The notes: generated by a model from the sequence alone, not told the origin. DNA of 64,000 nucleotides from an uncultured Clostridia bacterium (GCA_937891595.1 CALATF010000052.1:20145-84144); one strand, 5' to 3'. Shown: positions 37,683-46,681, numbered from the stretch's first letter. Numbers and translations are program-made.

Positions 37683-39491
37683 TTACACCCCAAAATCTAT
37701 AACCTCACAAGGGTTAATATCATTTAATCTTTCAAGCCCTTTTTGCCTATAGTTAGTACTAGAATTATCGTTCTTTTCTCTTGGCAAACTAATTAAATTA
37801 ATGTCTGAATAATTTAGTTTTAGATTAGATAATTCTTTTAAACTACTTTCAGGTTTACATTCTGGCCTTTCAACCCAGTCAGAACCAAGAAAAATTGCTG
37901 TTTTTCCGCCTTTTTTATTAACATTATCTAAATGCTTTAAAATTTCAATAGGTGGTAAAATATCGCAATCTGTTTTTACAACCTTATCTGTATTTCTTAG
38001 CGAATATAAAATATATTTTCTTTCGTTACAACTAAGAACAGGAGCTTTGCCTTTAACTAGCATACTATACTCGTCTGTTTTAACCCCAACAATAAGTGTT
38101 TTACATAAATCTGATGCCTGTTTAATGTATGTTATATGCCCGGGATGTAGCATATCAAATACTCCAGGTAAATAACCAACATCATAAACTGTATTTGGTT
38201 GATTATACAAAAATAGAGGAGCTATTTCATTTTTCAATTTAATTTGAGCAGATAAATCTATTCTTGTTGTAGCCGAAACATTAGTCATCAATTCTAAAGC
38301 TTCACGACGTTGAATGGTAGAGTACATAGGGGGTCTTCCGGTTACAAGTTCAACAAGTTCTTTGTTATAAACAGCCACTTCAACGTGTTTGTAACTTTCG
38401 CTAAGTTTCTTAATAAGTTCCAAATCTTTTTTTCTTAGCAAATCGAAAATTCCACTTAAAACACATGTGGTTAGTCGAAAGTTTCCTGCAATAAGTTTTC
38501 TTATTTTATCAAATTCGTCATAACGCATGTCTGCAATTTTATCTACAGTTCTTCTAAAAACTTCAACTACTTTTAAATTTTGGTCCTTAAGTTGAATTTG
38601 TTTTTTAGTATAGTTAAAAACACGCTCTATTTCGCATTCAATTAATTTATTATTTAATACAGTTTCTTTAAGTGCAAGATTTTTGTATATTTTATCTTCG
38701 TTTTTTAAAATAAATGAAGAAATAGCATAAGTTACGCAAGCGTCTTGATAAATTTTTGGATATTTATTAAAAATGTCTAAATTTCTATTAAAAATATTTT
38801 CAATGTCTTTTTGATTTTGCGATATTTCCTTGTTAGACATTATATTTTTGTTTAATTGCAAGTGGGCAAGAGCTTCAAAATAAGGGAATAAGCATGCCGA
38901 GATATATGATTTTTCACTTTCATCTATTAATAACTGAGATTTATAAACAGGTGCGTGTGTTGCAAAATGTGCGATATATTGTTCTCTTGTTTTAACTTGA
39001 ATTTCAATGGGATAACCATTTAAAACAATGTTAGCCCTAACATTTTTATAGCCATTGCATGTTTGATAGCCTTTATTAGAAGGCGGGTCATATGCAGGAA
39101 AAGATTGTGCGTCTAAACCTTTATCTTTAATAAAATCATCTTTCCTATAATCATGAAAAAGGTTTCTAGAAAAAGGGTTTTTATTATTGCTATATGTTTT
39201 TGTTATATAATTTAATACAAAGTCAACGTCTTGGTTTGTTTTAACAACAACCATAAGGCCTATAATATCTTTCATTCTTGCCCAGCTAACATTGTACTTA
39301 TTGTCTGAAGAAAATTTTCTTAAAGCAGATAACGGAGCTTTAATCCTTTCTGTTACAAAAACATAATCTAGTGGCAAATTTTCGAAGTTCGACTTTAAAG
39401 AAATAACCATTGAATGCACATTTTCGTCATCATTAGCTATTCTAATTTTTTCTAGTAGTTGTCTAGCTACATCTAAATTTGGTTCGTTCAT
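37683..39491 (-). CDS. fusion: RelA/SpoT-like synthetase - degenerate nucleotidyltransferase - TagD-like cytidylyltransferase
   Basis: 602 residues with an unusual architecture. Residues about 40-190 resemble the RelA/SpoT nucleotidyltransferase fold: ERIKAPLSALRKF (48-60), ARMKDIIGLMVVV (71-83), KGYQTCNGYKN (140-150), and PIEIQVKTREQY (161-172) followed by HFATHAPVYK. About 200-335 is helical. About 343-402 resembles a class-I nucleotidyltransferase half that has lost HxGH (SGIFDLLRKKDLELI instead), yet keeps AVYNKELVE and GRPPMYSTIQRREALE. About 438-583 is an intact cytidylyltransferase: PGVFDMLHPGHITYI, GVKTDEYS, GKAPVLSCNERKYIL, GSDWVE and SSTNYR. The last domain resembles glycerol-3-phosphate cytidylyltransferase. 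ATG 39491 has ggtga upstream. Function is unknown. Confidence 0.8.
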   Translation of the reverse strand: MNEPNLDVARQLLEKIRIANDDENVHSMVISLKSNFENLPLDYVFVTERIKAPLSALRKFSSDNKYNVSWARMKDIIGLMVVVKTNQDVDFVLNYITKTYSNNKNPFSRNLFHDYRKDDFIKDKGLDAQSFPAYDPPSNKGYQTCNGYKNVRANIVLNGYPIEIQVKTREQYIAHFATHAPVYKSQLLIDESEKSYISACLFPYFEALAHLQLNKNIMSNKEISQNQKDIENIFNRNLDIFNKYPKIYQDACVTYAISSFILKNEDKIYKNLALKETVLNNKLIECEIERVFNYTKKQIQLKDQNLKVVEVFRRTVDKIADMRYDEFDKIRKLIAGNFRLTTCVLSGIFDLLRKKDLELIKKLSESYKHVEVAVYNKELVELVTGRPPMYSTIQRREALELMTNVSATTRIDLSAQIKLKNEIAPLFLYNQPNTVYDVGYLPGVFDMLHPGHITYIKQASDLCKTLIVGVKTDEYSMLVKGKAPVLSCNERKYILYSLRNTDKVVKTDCDILPPIEILKHLDNVNKKGGKTAIFLGSDWVERPECKPESSLKELSNLKLNYSDINLISLPREKNDNSSTNYRQKGLERLNDINPCEVIDFGV

Positions 39492-39626
39492 AATTTCACC
39501 ACAAATAGTAAATTAGTTGAATAATACAACTTTATGTATTTAATTATAAAATATTTTAATTTTATAGTCAATTTTAATAATTAATCAAACCAGCAATTAA
39601 TTTAAAAAAACATATATAGCTGTTGT

Positions 39627-39655
39627 TTGACTTTTTTATATAAAAAAAATAATAT
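39627..39655 (+). promoter_or_regulatory. promoter of the TIM-barrel isomerase gene
   Basis: TTGACT, 17-nt spacer, TAATAT. The TTG at 39627 is the -35 element rather than a start codon. Confidence 0.8.
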
Positions 39656-39689
39656 ATTAATGAAGAATATAAAATTTAGGGGTATTATT

Positions 39690-40520
39690 ATGAGTGTAGG
39701 AATTAATACAAACATTGAATATGGTCTTGATACACAACAACTTTATCAAGCTATGCTTGATGCTGGCTTTAATAATATAATGATTGCTTTTAAAGAAACA
39801 GATATAGAACAATCTATTACCATTGCCAAAGAAATGGGATTAAATATTCCTTATGTTCATTTGTCATGCAGAGAAGCAAACTCTTTTTGGGTAGAAAGCC
39901 CTTTAAATGTAAAATATATTAATAAACTTAAAAATGAAATTGATATTTGCAGTAAATACAAAATTCCTATAGCAATAATTCATCCTAATGCGGGCAATCC
40001 TAATTCAAAAGCTGTAGGAGTAAATGAAAAAGGTTTAAAATCTATATTAGAAATTGTTAACTATGCAAATAGTAAGAATGTTAAATTAGCCTTAGAAAAT
40101 GTAGATGAAGATAGTTTAGAATACTTAAATTATATTTTTGATAATATAAAAAAAGAAGAATTAGGCTTTTGTTATGATGCGGGGCATCACAACTTATATT
40201 ACCCAAACATTGATATTTTAGGTAAATATTCAGATAGGGTAATAGCCATTCATTTGCACGATAATTATATGAACTATCAAAAATTTGATGACTATACAAA
40301 AGATGTTCATTTACTTCCTTTTGATGGCAAATTAAATTATGAAGAAATTTGCAGTAAAATAGCTTCCTCAAGTTATAATAATGTTATTATGCTTGAAGTA
40401 AATAGAAAAAACTGGGGTAACCCAGAAAAATATCTTTCATTTACATTAGAAGAATTTATTAAAGAAGCAAAATTAAGGGCAGATAAAGTTGAAAAAATGA
40501 TAACAAAAAAGCAATCTTAG
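39690..40520 (+). CDS. sugar phosphate isomerase/epimerase family TIM-barrel protein
   Basis: 276 residues from ATG 39690, which follows agggg; upstream in-frame starts fall in the promoter. The AP-endonuclease-2/xylose-isomerase-like barrel shows IPYVHLSCRE (54-63), IAIIHPNAG (92-100), KLALENVDED (127-136), GFCYDAGHHNLY (154-165), AIHLHDNY (182-189) and MLEVNRKN (229-236). These provide the usual Glu, His, Asp and His metal ligands. The sugar substrate is not evident. It is monocistronic and converges with the zeta-toxin gene. Confidence 0.85.
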   Translation: MSVGINTNIEYGLDTQQLYQAMLDAGFNNIMIAFKETDIEQSITIAKEMGLNIPYVHLSCREANSFWVESPLNVKYINKLKNEIDICSKYKIPIAIIHPNAGNPNSKAVGVNEKGLKSILEIVNYANSKNVKLALENVDEDSLEYLNYIFDNIKKEELGFCYDAGHHNLYYPNIDILGKYSDRVIAIHLHDNYMNYQKFDDYTKDVHLLPFDGKLNYEEICSKIASSSYNNVIMLEVNRKNWGNPEKYLSFTLEEFIKEAKLRADKVEKMITKKQS

Positions 40521-40535
40521 TATAGATTGCTTTTT
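40506..40535. terminator. bidirectional terminator overlapping the isomerase stop codon
   Basis: A 12-bp stem aaaaagcaatct/agattgcttttt; the isomerase TAG lies in its loop. The converging zeta gene ends 5 nt beyond. Confidence 0.85.
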
Positions 40536-40539
40536 ATTT

Positions 40540-41562
40540 TTATTCAGGGTTTGTTGCATAATCTTGCCCGTTATTTTCAACTAAAACTTGTAAACTAATA
40601 AGTTGTTCATAAATTTCAGGTGTTAAGTATGGGCTTTCAAAAGCTTCACTCATTTTTTCTTTGTATGTTGATTTAAAAACATCTCTATCTTCTTCTCTTG
40701 CAGCAAACAAAGCTTCTTTAACATTATCAAAGCCAGCCATATCTTCTTCAGTTGATATATTAGTGCTAGAAGCAATAACTGCTAAATTTTCAGGATTGTC
40801 ATAATTTATTTCTGTAAAAACTTTTATAGGCTGAACAGGAGTTGGCCCTCTTCTAAATACTTGCAAAACATCATAACACCCTTTTTTTTCTATGCATTCG
40901 AGAGTTCCCGGCATGCCTTTATAAATGTTATCGTGGTCGGACACTGTTACATATCTGCAGTAACCAGTATGTTCAATTTCACCCAGACATCTTGAAGCCA
41001 TAGATAATCTACTATTAGCTTGGTCAACACCTAGTGCAGATACAACAATAGAATAGCCGTTTTCTCTAAGCATAGGAATACCGTCATTTGCTATGCGGTC
41101 ATTTTTAAATGTTTGATGGAAAATTAAGTTGTAGCCTTGTTCAGCAATATATTTTAACAATTTACCCGTTAGTGGGTTTGTTAGCTGATTAGTTACTTGA
41201 ATATATTCCTTAGGGTATTCAACTGAAAGTTGTTCTCCATTTGGGTAATATTGTCTAAGAGGGTCGTCTTCTAAGATAATAACATTACCATCAGGAAACA
41301 TCCCTTTTGTGTAAGAAATAACACCGCTTTTTCCTGCACCAGATTGCCCACCTACAAGTACACATACTGGGTTTTTAACAGGTGTTTTACCATAAGTAAG
41401 AATTTCTTGAGCACGCAAGAAAGCTATCTCTTTAGCTTTATCTGAAATAGGATATTTATCTAAAATTTCTTGGTCTACAGATGGAGCTTTTTGAGACAGT
41501 AAAACGGCTAATTTTTTAGTTTCTTCTGAAACAGGATATTTATCAAAAAAATTATCTACCAT
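40540..41562 (-). CDS. zeta-toxin domain kinase-like protein
   Basis: 340 residues. Walker A is VGGQSGAGKSG (70-80), as in zeta toxins, which phosphorylate UDP-N-acetylglucosamine and block wall synthesis. Supporting features are LEDDPLRQYYP near 97-107 and the NLIFHQTF strand near 144-151. The N-terminus contains a duplicated motif: FDKYPVSEETKKLA (6-19) and LDKYPISDKAKEIA (34-47), outside the kinase core. It overlaps the preceding small gene by 11 nt, the layout of an antitoxin-toxin pair. Toxicity here is inferred. Confidence 0.8.
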   Translation of the reverse strand: MVDNFFDKYPVSEETKKLAVLLSQKAPSVDQEILDKYPISDKAKEIAFLRAQEILTYGKTPVKNPVCVLVGGQSGAGKSGVISYTKGMFPDGNVIILEDDPLRQYYPNGEQLSVEYPKEYIQVTNQLTNPLTGKLLKYIAEQGYNLIFHQTFKNDRIANDGIPMLRENGYSIVVSALGVDQANSRLSMASRCLGEIEHTGYCRYVTVSDHDNIYKGMPGTLECIEKKGCYDVLQVFRRGPTPVQPIKVFTEINYDNPENLAVIASSTNISTEEDMAGFDNVKEALFAAREEDRDVFKSTYKEKMSEAFESPYLTPEIYEQLISLQVLVENNGQDYATNPE

Positions 41563-41758
41563 ACTTCACCTTATTTGTTTTTGAAACCCTTAGCACATGG
41601 TTAATAGCTTCTAAATCATAATTTTCAATTCTTTCTTTTAATTTAATTAATTGAACAAGTTCTTTATCTTTTGTGGTTAACTTAAGAACAGTAACAGCTT
41701 TAGCAATTTTACTAGAAATAATATCTTTTGCTACTTCAAGTTTAATATTGTCTTCCAT
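41552..41758 (-). CDS. small protein upstream of the zeta toxin, putative antitoxin
   Basis: 68 residues, helical, charged, no DNA-binding motif evident. It has an aaggag ribosome site (41770-41765) and its end overlaps the zeta gene by 11 nt. Size and position fit an epsilon-like or unrelated antitoxin, but no sequence match is recognised. Confidence 0.6.
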   Translation of the reverse strand: MEDNIKLEVAKDIISSKIAKAVTVLKLTTKDKELVQLIKLKERIENYDLEAINHVLRVSKTNKVKYGR

Positions 41759-41792
41759 AAACCACTCCTTTTAAGTTAGTTACATAAAAAAA

Positions 41793-41824
41793 GGAAATTT
41801 AGCTAATAAATAGCTTAGATTTCC
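41793..41824 (-). terminator. terminator-like hairpin in the leader of the zeta operon
   Basis: On the minus strand, ggaaatctaagcta pairs with tagctaaatttcc (small internal irregularity) and is followed by seven T residues. It lies between the promoter and the antitoxin ribosome site, where it would act as an attenuator. Confidence 0.65.
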
Positions 41825-41867
41825 AAACAAAATTAAAAAAAATCAGGTACGTTTTTCATATATTTAC

Positions 41868-41896
41868 ATAATAATACATAATATTTGGTTTGTCAA
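41868..41896 (-). promoter_or_regulatory. promoter of the zeta-toxin operon
   Basis: TTGACA at 41896-41891, 17-nt spacer, TATTAT at 41873-41868. It gives a leader of roughly 100 nt. The rest of the 332-nt gap to 42090 contains the start region of the acyltransferase gene and nothing else I can name. Confidence 0.8.
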
Positions 41897-42090
41897 TTTA
41901 AAATATTTTTTAAATAGCATATTTAAAATTATATTGTGCAAAAAACATATAAATATAAAGTATTTATTTGTTTTAATTTTACATTTTTATTTATGGTGGT
42001 ATAATTATGATGTTATAAAAATTTTGTCGATATTTGTAAATAAAAAATAAATATTATTTGTTTATTATTAACTTTAACTAGGAGACTTAC

Positions 42091-42849
42091 ATGAAAAACA
42101 CAGACGATAAAAAAATTGTAAAAAAACGCAAATGGTGGTTTAGAGCTTTAAAAAATATAATGAAAATTAGGTATAAAAAACCTCAATTTATTTATCTTGG
42201 CGATGAGTTTAAAAATGGTTGTATAATATTAAGTAACCATGAAGGAACAGATGCTCCTATGTCACTTGAAATTTGGAACGATAGCCCTATAAGAATGTGG
42301 GGTGCGCATGAAATGAACTCTGGGCTTATAAAAATGTATAAATATCAAACTCGCGTTTATTATCATGAAAAGAAAGGTTGGAATTTGCATTTAGCAAGAT
42401 TGTTTTGTTTAATAGCAACGCCACTTACAAACATGTTTTACAAAGGTTTAAATTTAATTTCAACATATAGGGATAACAGATTAATTAAAACCATAAAAGA
42501 AAGTATTCAATCTTTAAAAAATGGTGAAAATATTGTTATTTATCCAGAGCAATCTGATGACGGATATCTATCTGAATTAAAAGGTTTCCACGCTGGATTT
42601 GTTGTTCTTGCAGAAACTTGTTTAAGGCGTGGTTTAGATATTCCTATTTACATAACTTATTTTAAGAAAAAAGAATGTCAATATATAATAGATAAGCCTG
42701 TAATGTATTCACAAATAGCAAAAGAATATAAAACTAAAGAAGAAATTACAAAAGCTTTATGTCAAAGATGTAATGAACTTGGAAAAATGCAGTTTGAAAA
42801 AGTTGTTGACAAAGCAACTGAACAAGAAGAAAGAGAAGTTACAGCCTAG
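42091..42849 (+). CDS. PlsC-like lysophospholipid acyltransferase
   Basis: 252 residues. The catalytic block I is SNHEGTDAPM (46-55), a variant of NHxxxxD in which His and Asp are kept. Block III is YPEQSDDGYLSELKGFHAGFV near 152-172, with EQSDD in place of EGTRS. Block IV is IPIYITYF near 186-193. This supports a glycerolphosphate acyltransferase fold at the inner membrane face, though the altered block III leaves the acceptor uncertain. ATG 42091 is preceded by aggag. A terminator follows. Confidence 0.8.
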   Translation: MKNTDDKKIVKKRKWWFRALKNIMKIRYKKPQFIYLGDEFKNGCIILSNHEGTDAPMSLEIWNDSPIRMWGAHEMNSGLIKMYKYQTRVYYHEKKGWNLHLARLFCLIATPLTNMFYKGLNLISTYRDNRLIKTIKESIQSLKNGENIVIYPEQSDDGYLSELKGFHAGFVVLAETCLRRGLDIPIYITYFKKKECQYIIDKPVMYSQIAKEYKTKEEITKALCQRCNELGKMQFEKVVDKATEQEEREVTA

Positions 42850-42863
42850 TTGTTTTTTAAATT

Positions 42864-42891
42864 AAAAGCAAGCAGCGATGTGCTTGCTTTT
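42864..42891 (+). terminator. acyltransferase gene terminator
   Basis: An 11-bp stem aaaagcaagca/tgcttgctttt with a 6-nt loop and a T-run. Confidence 0.85.
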
Positions 42892-42928
42892 TTGTATTTT
42901 GTAGTATATAAAGTTTTGGTCTATAAAT

Positions 42929-42959
42929 AATAAAACCGCCTTTTGTTAGCGGTTTTATT
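42929..42959 (-). terminator. pheA terminator
   Basis: An 11-bp stem aataaaaccgc/gcggttttatt with a 9-nt loop about 40 nt beyond the pheA stop. Confidence 0.75.
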
Positions 42960-42998
42960 TAAAAAATTTTAATAAATTTAAATTTTTATTTATAATTT

Positions 42999-44087
42999 TT
43001 ATTTTGTATGGTAACAACCAACAACTTTTAAGTTGTCACAATATGTTTCTAATTCTTTGAACATTTTGTTACCTTTTTCGCAATTAACGTTGCCTTCAAT
43101 TTCAATGTAAAAATAATAATTCCAAATTAATTCTTTCATAGGACGGCTTCGTAAACTTATCATATTATACTCATAACTACCTATTATGTTTAAAGTTTTT
43201 GCCAGTGCTCCAGCTTCATTTTTTACAGTAAACATTATTATTGAATGCTCGCTATCTTTTTTGTTAGGGCGGGCATTATTTTTACATCTAGTAAAAGCTC
43301 CAAACCTTGTAGTGTTATTATTACTTGTATTAATTTTTGTATCTAAAATTTCAAGATTATAAAGTTTTGCGTTTTCACTTGAAGCAATAGCTCCTAAATG
43401 AATATCATTACCTTCAGCAACTAATTTAGCAGCAATAGCTGTATTTTGTGCTTCTAATGTTTTTAAATTATTATTAGATAGGTAATCATAACATTGAGAC
43501 AATGCTTGTGGGTGGCTAATAACTTTTTCAATATCAGTTTTTTTACTACCTTTCTTGCCTAATAAGTTGTGAACAACTTCAAGGTCGTATACTTGGTTAA
43601 CAAAAAGAGAGCCCGAAAACATTAAATCCATAACGTGTCCAACGTCCCCGGCATAGCTGTTTTCAAGTGGTAAAACACATATATCGCAGTCCCCATTTTC
43701 AACAGCTTTATATGCTTTTGCAAAATCACCATAAGAATAATAATTAGCTTGAGGAAACATCTTCTTTGAAGCTATGTGAGCAAAAGCTCCCTCAACACCG
43801 CTATAAGCTATCTTTAAACCTTTTGTTAAACGACTTTGATAATTTTTTGATAATTCCATAGTTTTTTTTAAAAAATTTATATAATACTCGCGAATGGTGT
43901 CGTCTAATATATTTTTGCTGTTTATTTCTATAACTTCTTTTTCTCTATTTGAATTAGTAATAGGCAAAGCATGTTTAATTTTGTATTTTGCAATATCTTT
44001 ACAAACAAGCATTCTTTGTTCAAATAATTTAGCTATTTGTTTATCTATATCGTTAATTTTATTACGTGAGTTTTCTAATAAATCCAT
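42999..44087 (-). CDS. pheA: bifunctional chorismate mutase/prephenate dehydratase
   Basis: Makes phenylpyruvate from chorismate through prephenate. The 362-residue protein has an AroQ chorismate mutase domain (1-80, with RNKINDIDKQIAKLFEQRM), the dehydratase domain from about 92 (KIAYSGVEGAFAHIAS, LPLENSYAGDV, NTTRF near 260) and a C-terminal ACT regulatory domain (AGALAKTLNIIGSYEYNMISLRSRP), the usual phenylalanine sensor. It follows the aminotransferase with a one-base overlap, so the pair would carry out chorismate to phenylalanine. ATG 44087 has aaaggtg upstream. Confidence 0.95.
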   Translation of the reverse strand: MDLLENSRNKINDIDKQIAKLFEQRMLVCKDIAKYKIKHALPITNSNREKEVIEINSKNILDDTIREYYINFLKKTMELSKNYQSRLTKGLKIAYSGVEGAFAHIASKKMFPQANYYSYGDFAKAYKAVENGDCDICVLPLENSYAGDVGHVMDLMFSGSLFVNQVYDLEVVHNLLGKKGSKKTDIEKVISHPQALSQCYDYLSNNNLKTLEAQNTAIAAKLVAEGNDIHLGAIASSENAKLYNLEILDTKINTSNNNTTRFGAFTRCKNNARPNKKDSEHSIIMFTVKNEAGALAKTLNIIGSYEYNMISLRSRPMKELIWNYYFYIEIEGNVNCEKGNKMFKELETYCDNLKVVGCYHTK

Positions 44088-45286
44088 TATATTTCACCTT
44101 TGTTTTTGTAATATTCAATAAGTTTTTTAAATGCAGGTAACGAGTTCTTAATTTGACTTGTGCTTACGCAATACGAAATTCGTACATACCCACTTGTGCC
44201 AAAAGAATCGCTAGGCACTAATAATAATTCAAAATTTTTAGCAACTTCAGAAAATTTATTTGCATCTTGTTCTAAAGCTTTAACAAAAAGATAAAAAGCC
44301 CCATCAGGTTTAACAACTTTGTAACCATATTCACTAAGGGTAGAGTATAGTAAATCTCTGTTTTGTTTGTAAATAGTTAAGTCTGATGTTTTGCCCAAAC
44401 AATATGGTATAACATGCTGAAACAAACTAGGAGCGCAAACATATCCTAAAGACCTAGCGGAACCGCATATTGCTAAAAAAACATTTTTACATTGAATGCA
44501 ATTAGGATTAACTAAAATATACCCTATGCGTTCGCCCGGCAAAGAAATAGATTTACTAAAAGAATAACAAACAATGGAATTATCATAATAGTTTGTGATA
44601 AAAGGATACTCTATGTTTGAATATATAAGTTCACGATAAGGCTCATCGGAAATTAAAAAAATTTCTTTGTTTAATTCATTTTGCTTTTTATTTAGTATGC
44701 TTGATAGTTTTTCAATTTCGTTTTTATCTAAAACAACTCCAGTAGGGTTGTTAGGTGAGTTAATTATAACCGCTTTAGTTTTGTTAGATATTACTTTTTC
44801 AAGTTCTTGTAAATTTGGTAAAAAAGTTTCTTCTAAAGATTGAACAACAACAACTTTTCCACCAGCCTTTTCAATAAAAACTTTGTATTCAGGGAAGAAT
44901 GGCGCAAAAACGATAACTTCATCACCTTCGTTTAAAAGTGCATGCAAAGTACTAGTTAAACTAGCGGCAGCACCAACCGTTAAATAAATTAAATTACTAT
45001 CAGTATTTGCATTGTAAGTTTTATTTAAAAAGTTTGAAATGGCATCCCTAGTATTTTTATCGCCTACTGCTGAAGTGTAGCCATGTAAAAAAGAAGGGTC
45101 TTTAGTTTGCAATAAATTAATTAATGCATTAGTTACACATTCTGGAGTAGGCACATTAGGATTGCCTATGCTAAAATCAAAAACATTTTCTTCGCCTATT
45201 TGTTGTTTACGTTTTCTACCATATTCAAATAAATCTCTTATAGTAGAAGGATTACTACCAAGTTCTAAAGCTTTTTTATTAATCAT
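44087..45286 (-). CDS. PLP-dependent class I/II aminotransferase (aromatic-type)
   Basis: 399 residues. NSPNNPTGVVL near 173-183, SDEPYREL near 206-213 and SFSKSISLPGERIGYI near 235-250, with its PLP lysine in SFSKS, define fold-type I aspartate/aromatic aminotransferases. The coupling with pheA suggests phenylpyruvate to phenylalanine as the likely reaction; alternative amino acids cannot be excluded. ATG 45286 is preceded by aggtg, with a TATAAT about 8 nt upstream of that. Confidence 0.85.
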   Translation of the reverse strand: MINKKALELGSNPSTIRDLFEYGRKRKQQIGEENVFDFSIGNPNVPTPECVTNALINLLQTKDPSFLHGYTSAVGDKNTRDAISNFLNKTYNANTDSNLIYLTVGAAASLTSTLHALLNEGDEVIVFAPFFPEYKVFIEKAGGKVVVVQSLEETFLPNLQELEKVISNKTKAVIINSPNNPTGVVLDKNEIEKLSSILNKKQNELNKEIFLISDEPYRELIYSNIEYPFITNYYDNSIVCYSFSKSISLPGERIGYILVNPNCIQCKNVFLAICGSARSLGYVCAPSLFQHVIPYCLGKTSDLTIYKQNRDLLYSTLSEYGYKVVKPDGAFYLFVKALEQDANKFSEVAKNFELLLVPSDSFGTSGYVRISYCVSTSQIKNSLPAFKKLIEYYKNKGEI

Positions 45287-45526
45287 TTTTTTAACACCTA
45301 TTATAAGTAAATTTTATAAATTGATGTTAGACATTATAACACAAACTTTTAAAAATAAAAATTATTTAATATATAAATTGTTATAACTAGATTAAAGAAA
45401 ATAAAATATTTATTCAGTTTTATTATTAATCTTCTAAACCTAATAAAAAGCCAGAGGTACATTAAAATATTGTAAAAATTTTAGAAATTTATATTAAGGA
45501 TATTTTTAACAATTAAATTTTAAAAA

Positions 45527-45553
45527 AAAGAGATTAATAAAATTAATCTCTTT
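45527..45553 (-). terminator. desulfoferrodoxin gene terminator
   Basis: A 12-bp stem aaagagattaat/attaatctcttt with a 3-nt loop, followed on the minus strand by T residues. Confidence 0.85.
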
Positions 45554-45565
45554 AAATATATAGTA

Positions 45566-45940
45566 TTAAGCTTTCCAAAGACTATGTAAGTTGCAGTATG
45601 CATAAACATTTTCAATTTTTTCGTTAGTATTTAATATAAAACATGTTTCAGGTTTTTCAAGAGGTTGTAAATATTTAATTTGAAAACCTTTGTTTGTTTG
45701 AAGTAAAACCCATTCTATGTAATGTTCAGCCGTCATAGGGTGTTCAACCGAACCTACTTTTATATTAACTAAATTGTTTTGTGTTTCTACAACAGGAACG
45801 TGTTTTTCAACGGATGCGTCTGTTGAACTTGCTGCAATTTCGTGCATGTTTTCACCGCAACAAACTACAGGAACACCGCTATCTTTTAATTTTGTTATAA
45901 TATTTCCGCAGTGTTTACAAATAAAAAATTTTAGTTCCAT
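45566..45940 (-). CDS. dfx: desulfoferrodoxin (superoxide reductase)
   Basis: Reduces superoxide to peroxide in anaerobes. 124 residues from ATG 45940, preceded by aaggag. The desulforedoxin domain has Cys 8, 11, 27 and 28 (FICKHCG and VVCCGE). The catalytic centre II ligands are in EKHVPVV, VEHPMTAEHYIEWV, and YCNLHSLWK at the end, giving the four His and one Cys of superoxide reductases. The upstream in-frame reading of nine residues lies before the ribosome site and is rejected. It indicates an oxygen-exposed anaerobe. Confidence 0.95.
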   Translation of the reverse strand: MELKFFICKHCGNIITKLKDSGVPVVCCGENMHEIAASSTDASVEKHVPVVETQNNLVNIKVGSVEHPMTAEHYIEWVLLQTNKGFQIKYLQPLEKPETCFILNTNEKIENVYAYCNLHSLWKA

Positions 45941-46014
45941 ATATTTTCTCCTTAATGTAATATACAAAAATTATATCAAAAATGTTAGATAAAACAAAAT
46001 ATCTAAGCAAAGTT

Positions 46015-46488
46015 TTAAATCTTTTTATAATTAAATATAATAGGCGAACAACTTGCGACCCCTAAAAATGGGGTGCTTTCACTAGGAACAATTCCAAACG
46101 ATTTACAAATAAAAGCACCTAAATTAACTCCGCTGGTTACGCAAATAATAGTGTCTTCGTCGTTATATTTTTCAATAATATCGTCAATACAATTAATAAT
46201 TCTTGTTTGTGCCTGCGTCCAAGTTTCATTTTTAAAACTTTTAAATTCGTTAAGTCTATTATCTTTTATGATGGGAACATTATGAAATTGATTAATTATT
46301 TCAGCTGTTTTTGTACATCTAAAAAAGCTTGAAGTAAAAATAGCCTTTAAACTATTTTTTATGCTTTCGTGTTTAAATAGTTCACTTACAAGTTGGCAAT
46401 CTTTATAACCAAGCTCTGTTAAATCGTCTTTTTGTGAAGGGGGATTTTCTATTTTTCTATTACCATGATGAACATAAATTATTTTCAT
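46015..46488 (-). CDS. degenerate histidine-phosphatase-fold protein
   Basis: 157 residues with the fold of the histidine phosphatase superfamily but altered catalytic residues. The RHG motif reads VHHGN (6-10), losing the phosphate-binding Arg while keeping His at position 8. The second catalytic His motif reads CVTSGVNLG, where Ser replaces His. FTSSFFRCTKTAEIINQF (50-67) keeps the SxxxR...A pattern. It is probably inactive as a phosphatase or has a different role. ATG 46488 has aaaagga upstream. Confidence 0.7.
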   Translation of the reverse strand: MKIIYVHHGNRKIENPPSQKDDLTELGYKDCQLVSELFKHESIKNSLKAIFTSSFFRCTKTAEIINQFHNVPIIKDNRLNEFKSFKNETWTQAQTRIINCIDDIIEKYNDEDTIICVTSGVNLGAFICKSFGIVPSESTPFLGVASCSPIIFNYKKI

Positions 46489-46681
46489 TTTTTATCCTTT
46501 TATTTTTTAAAATCAACCATTTTTATTTTTTAAAAAGTCTGTGCATTTAATAAAAAAATCAACTTGATTTTGGTTGTTGTTTATTTCGTTACTACTTATT
46601 ACATCTATAATAACTATAATTGTACACAATAAAAAATATCCATATTATTTAATGTCGCGTTTTTTTAATTATTTTTTTATT

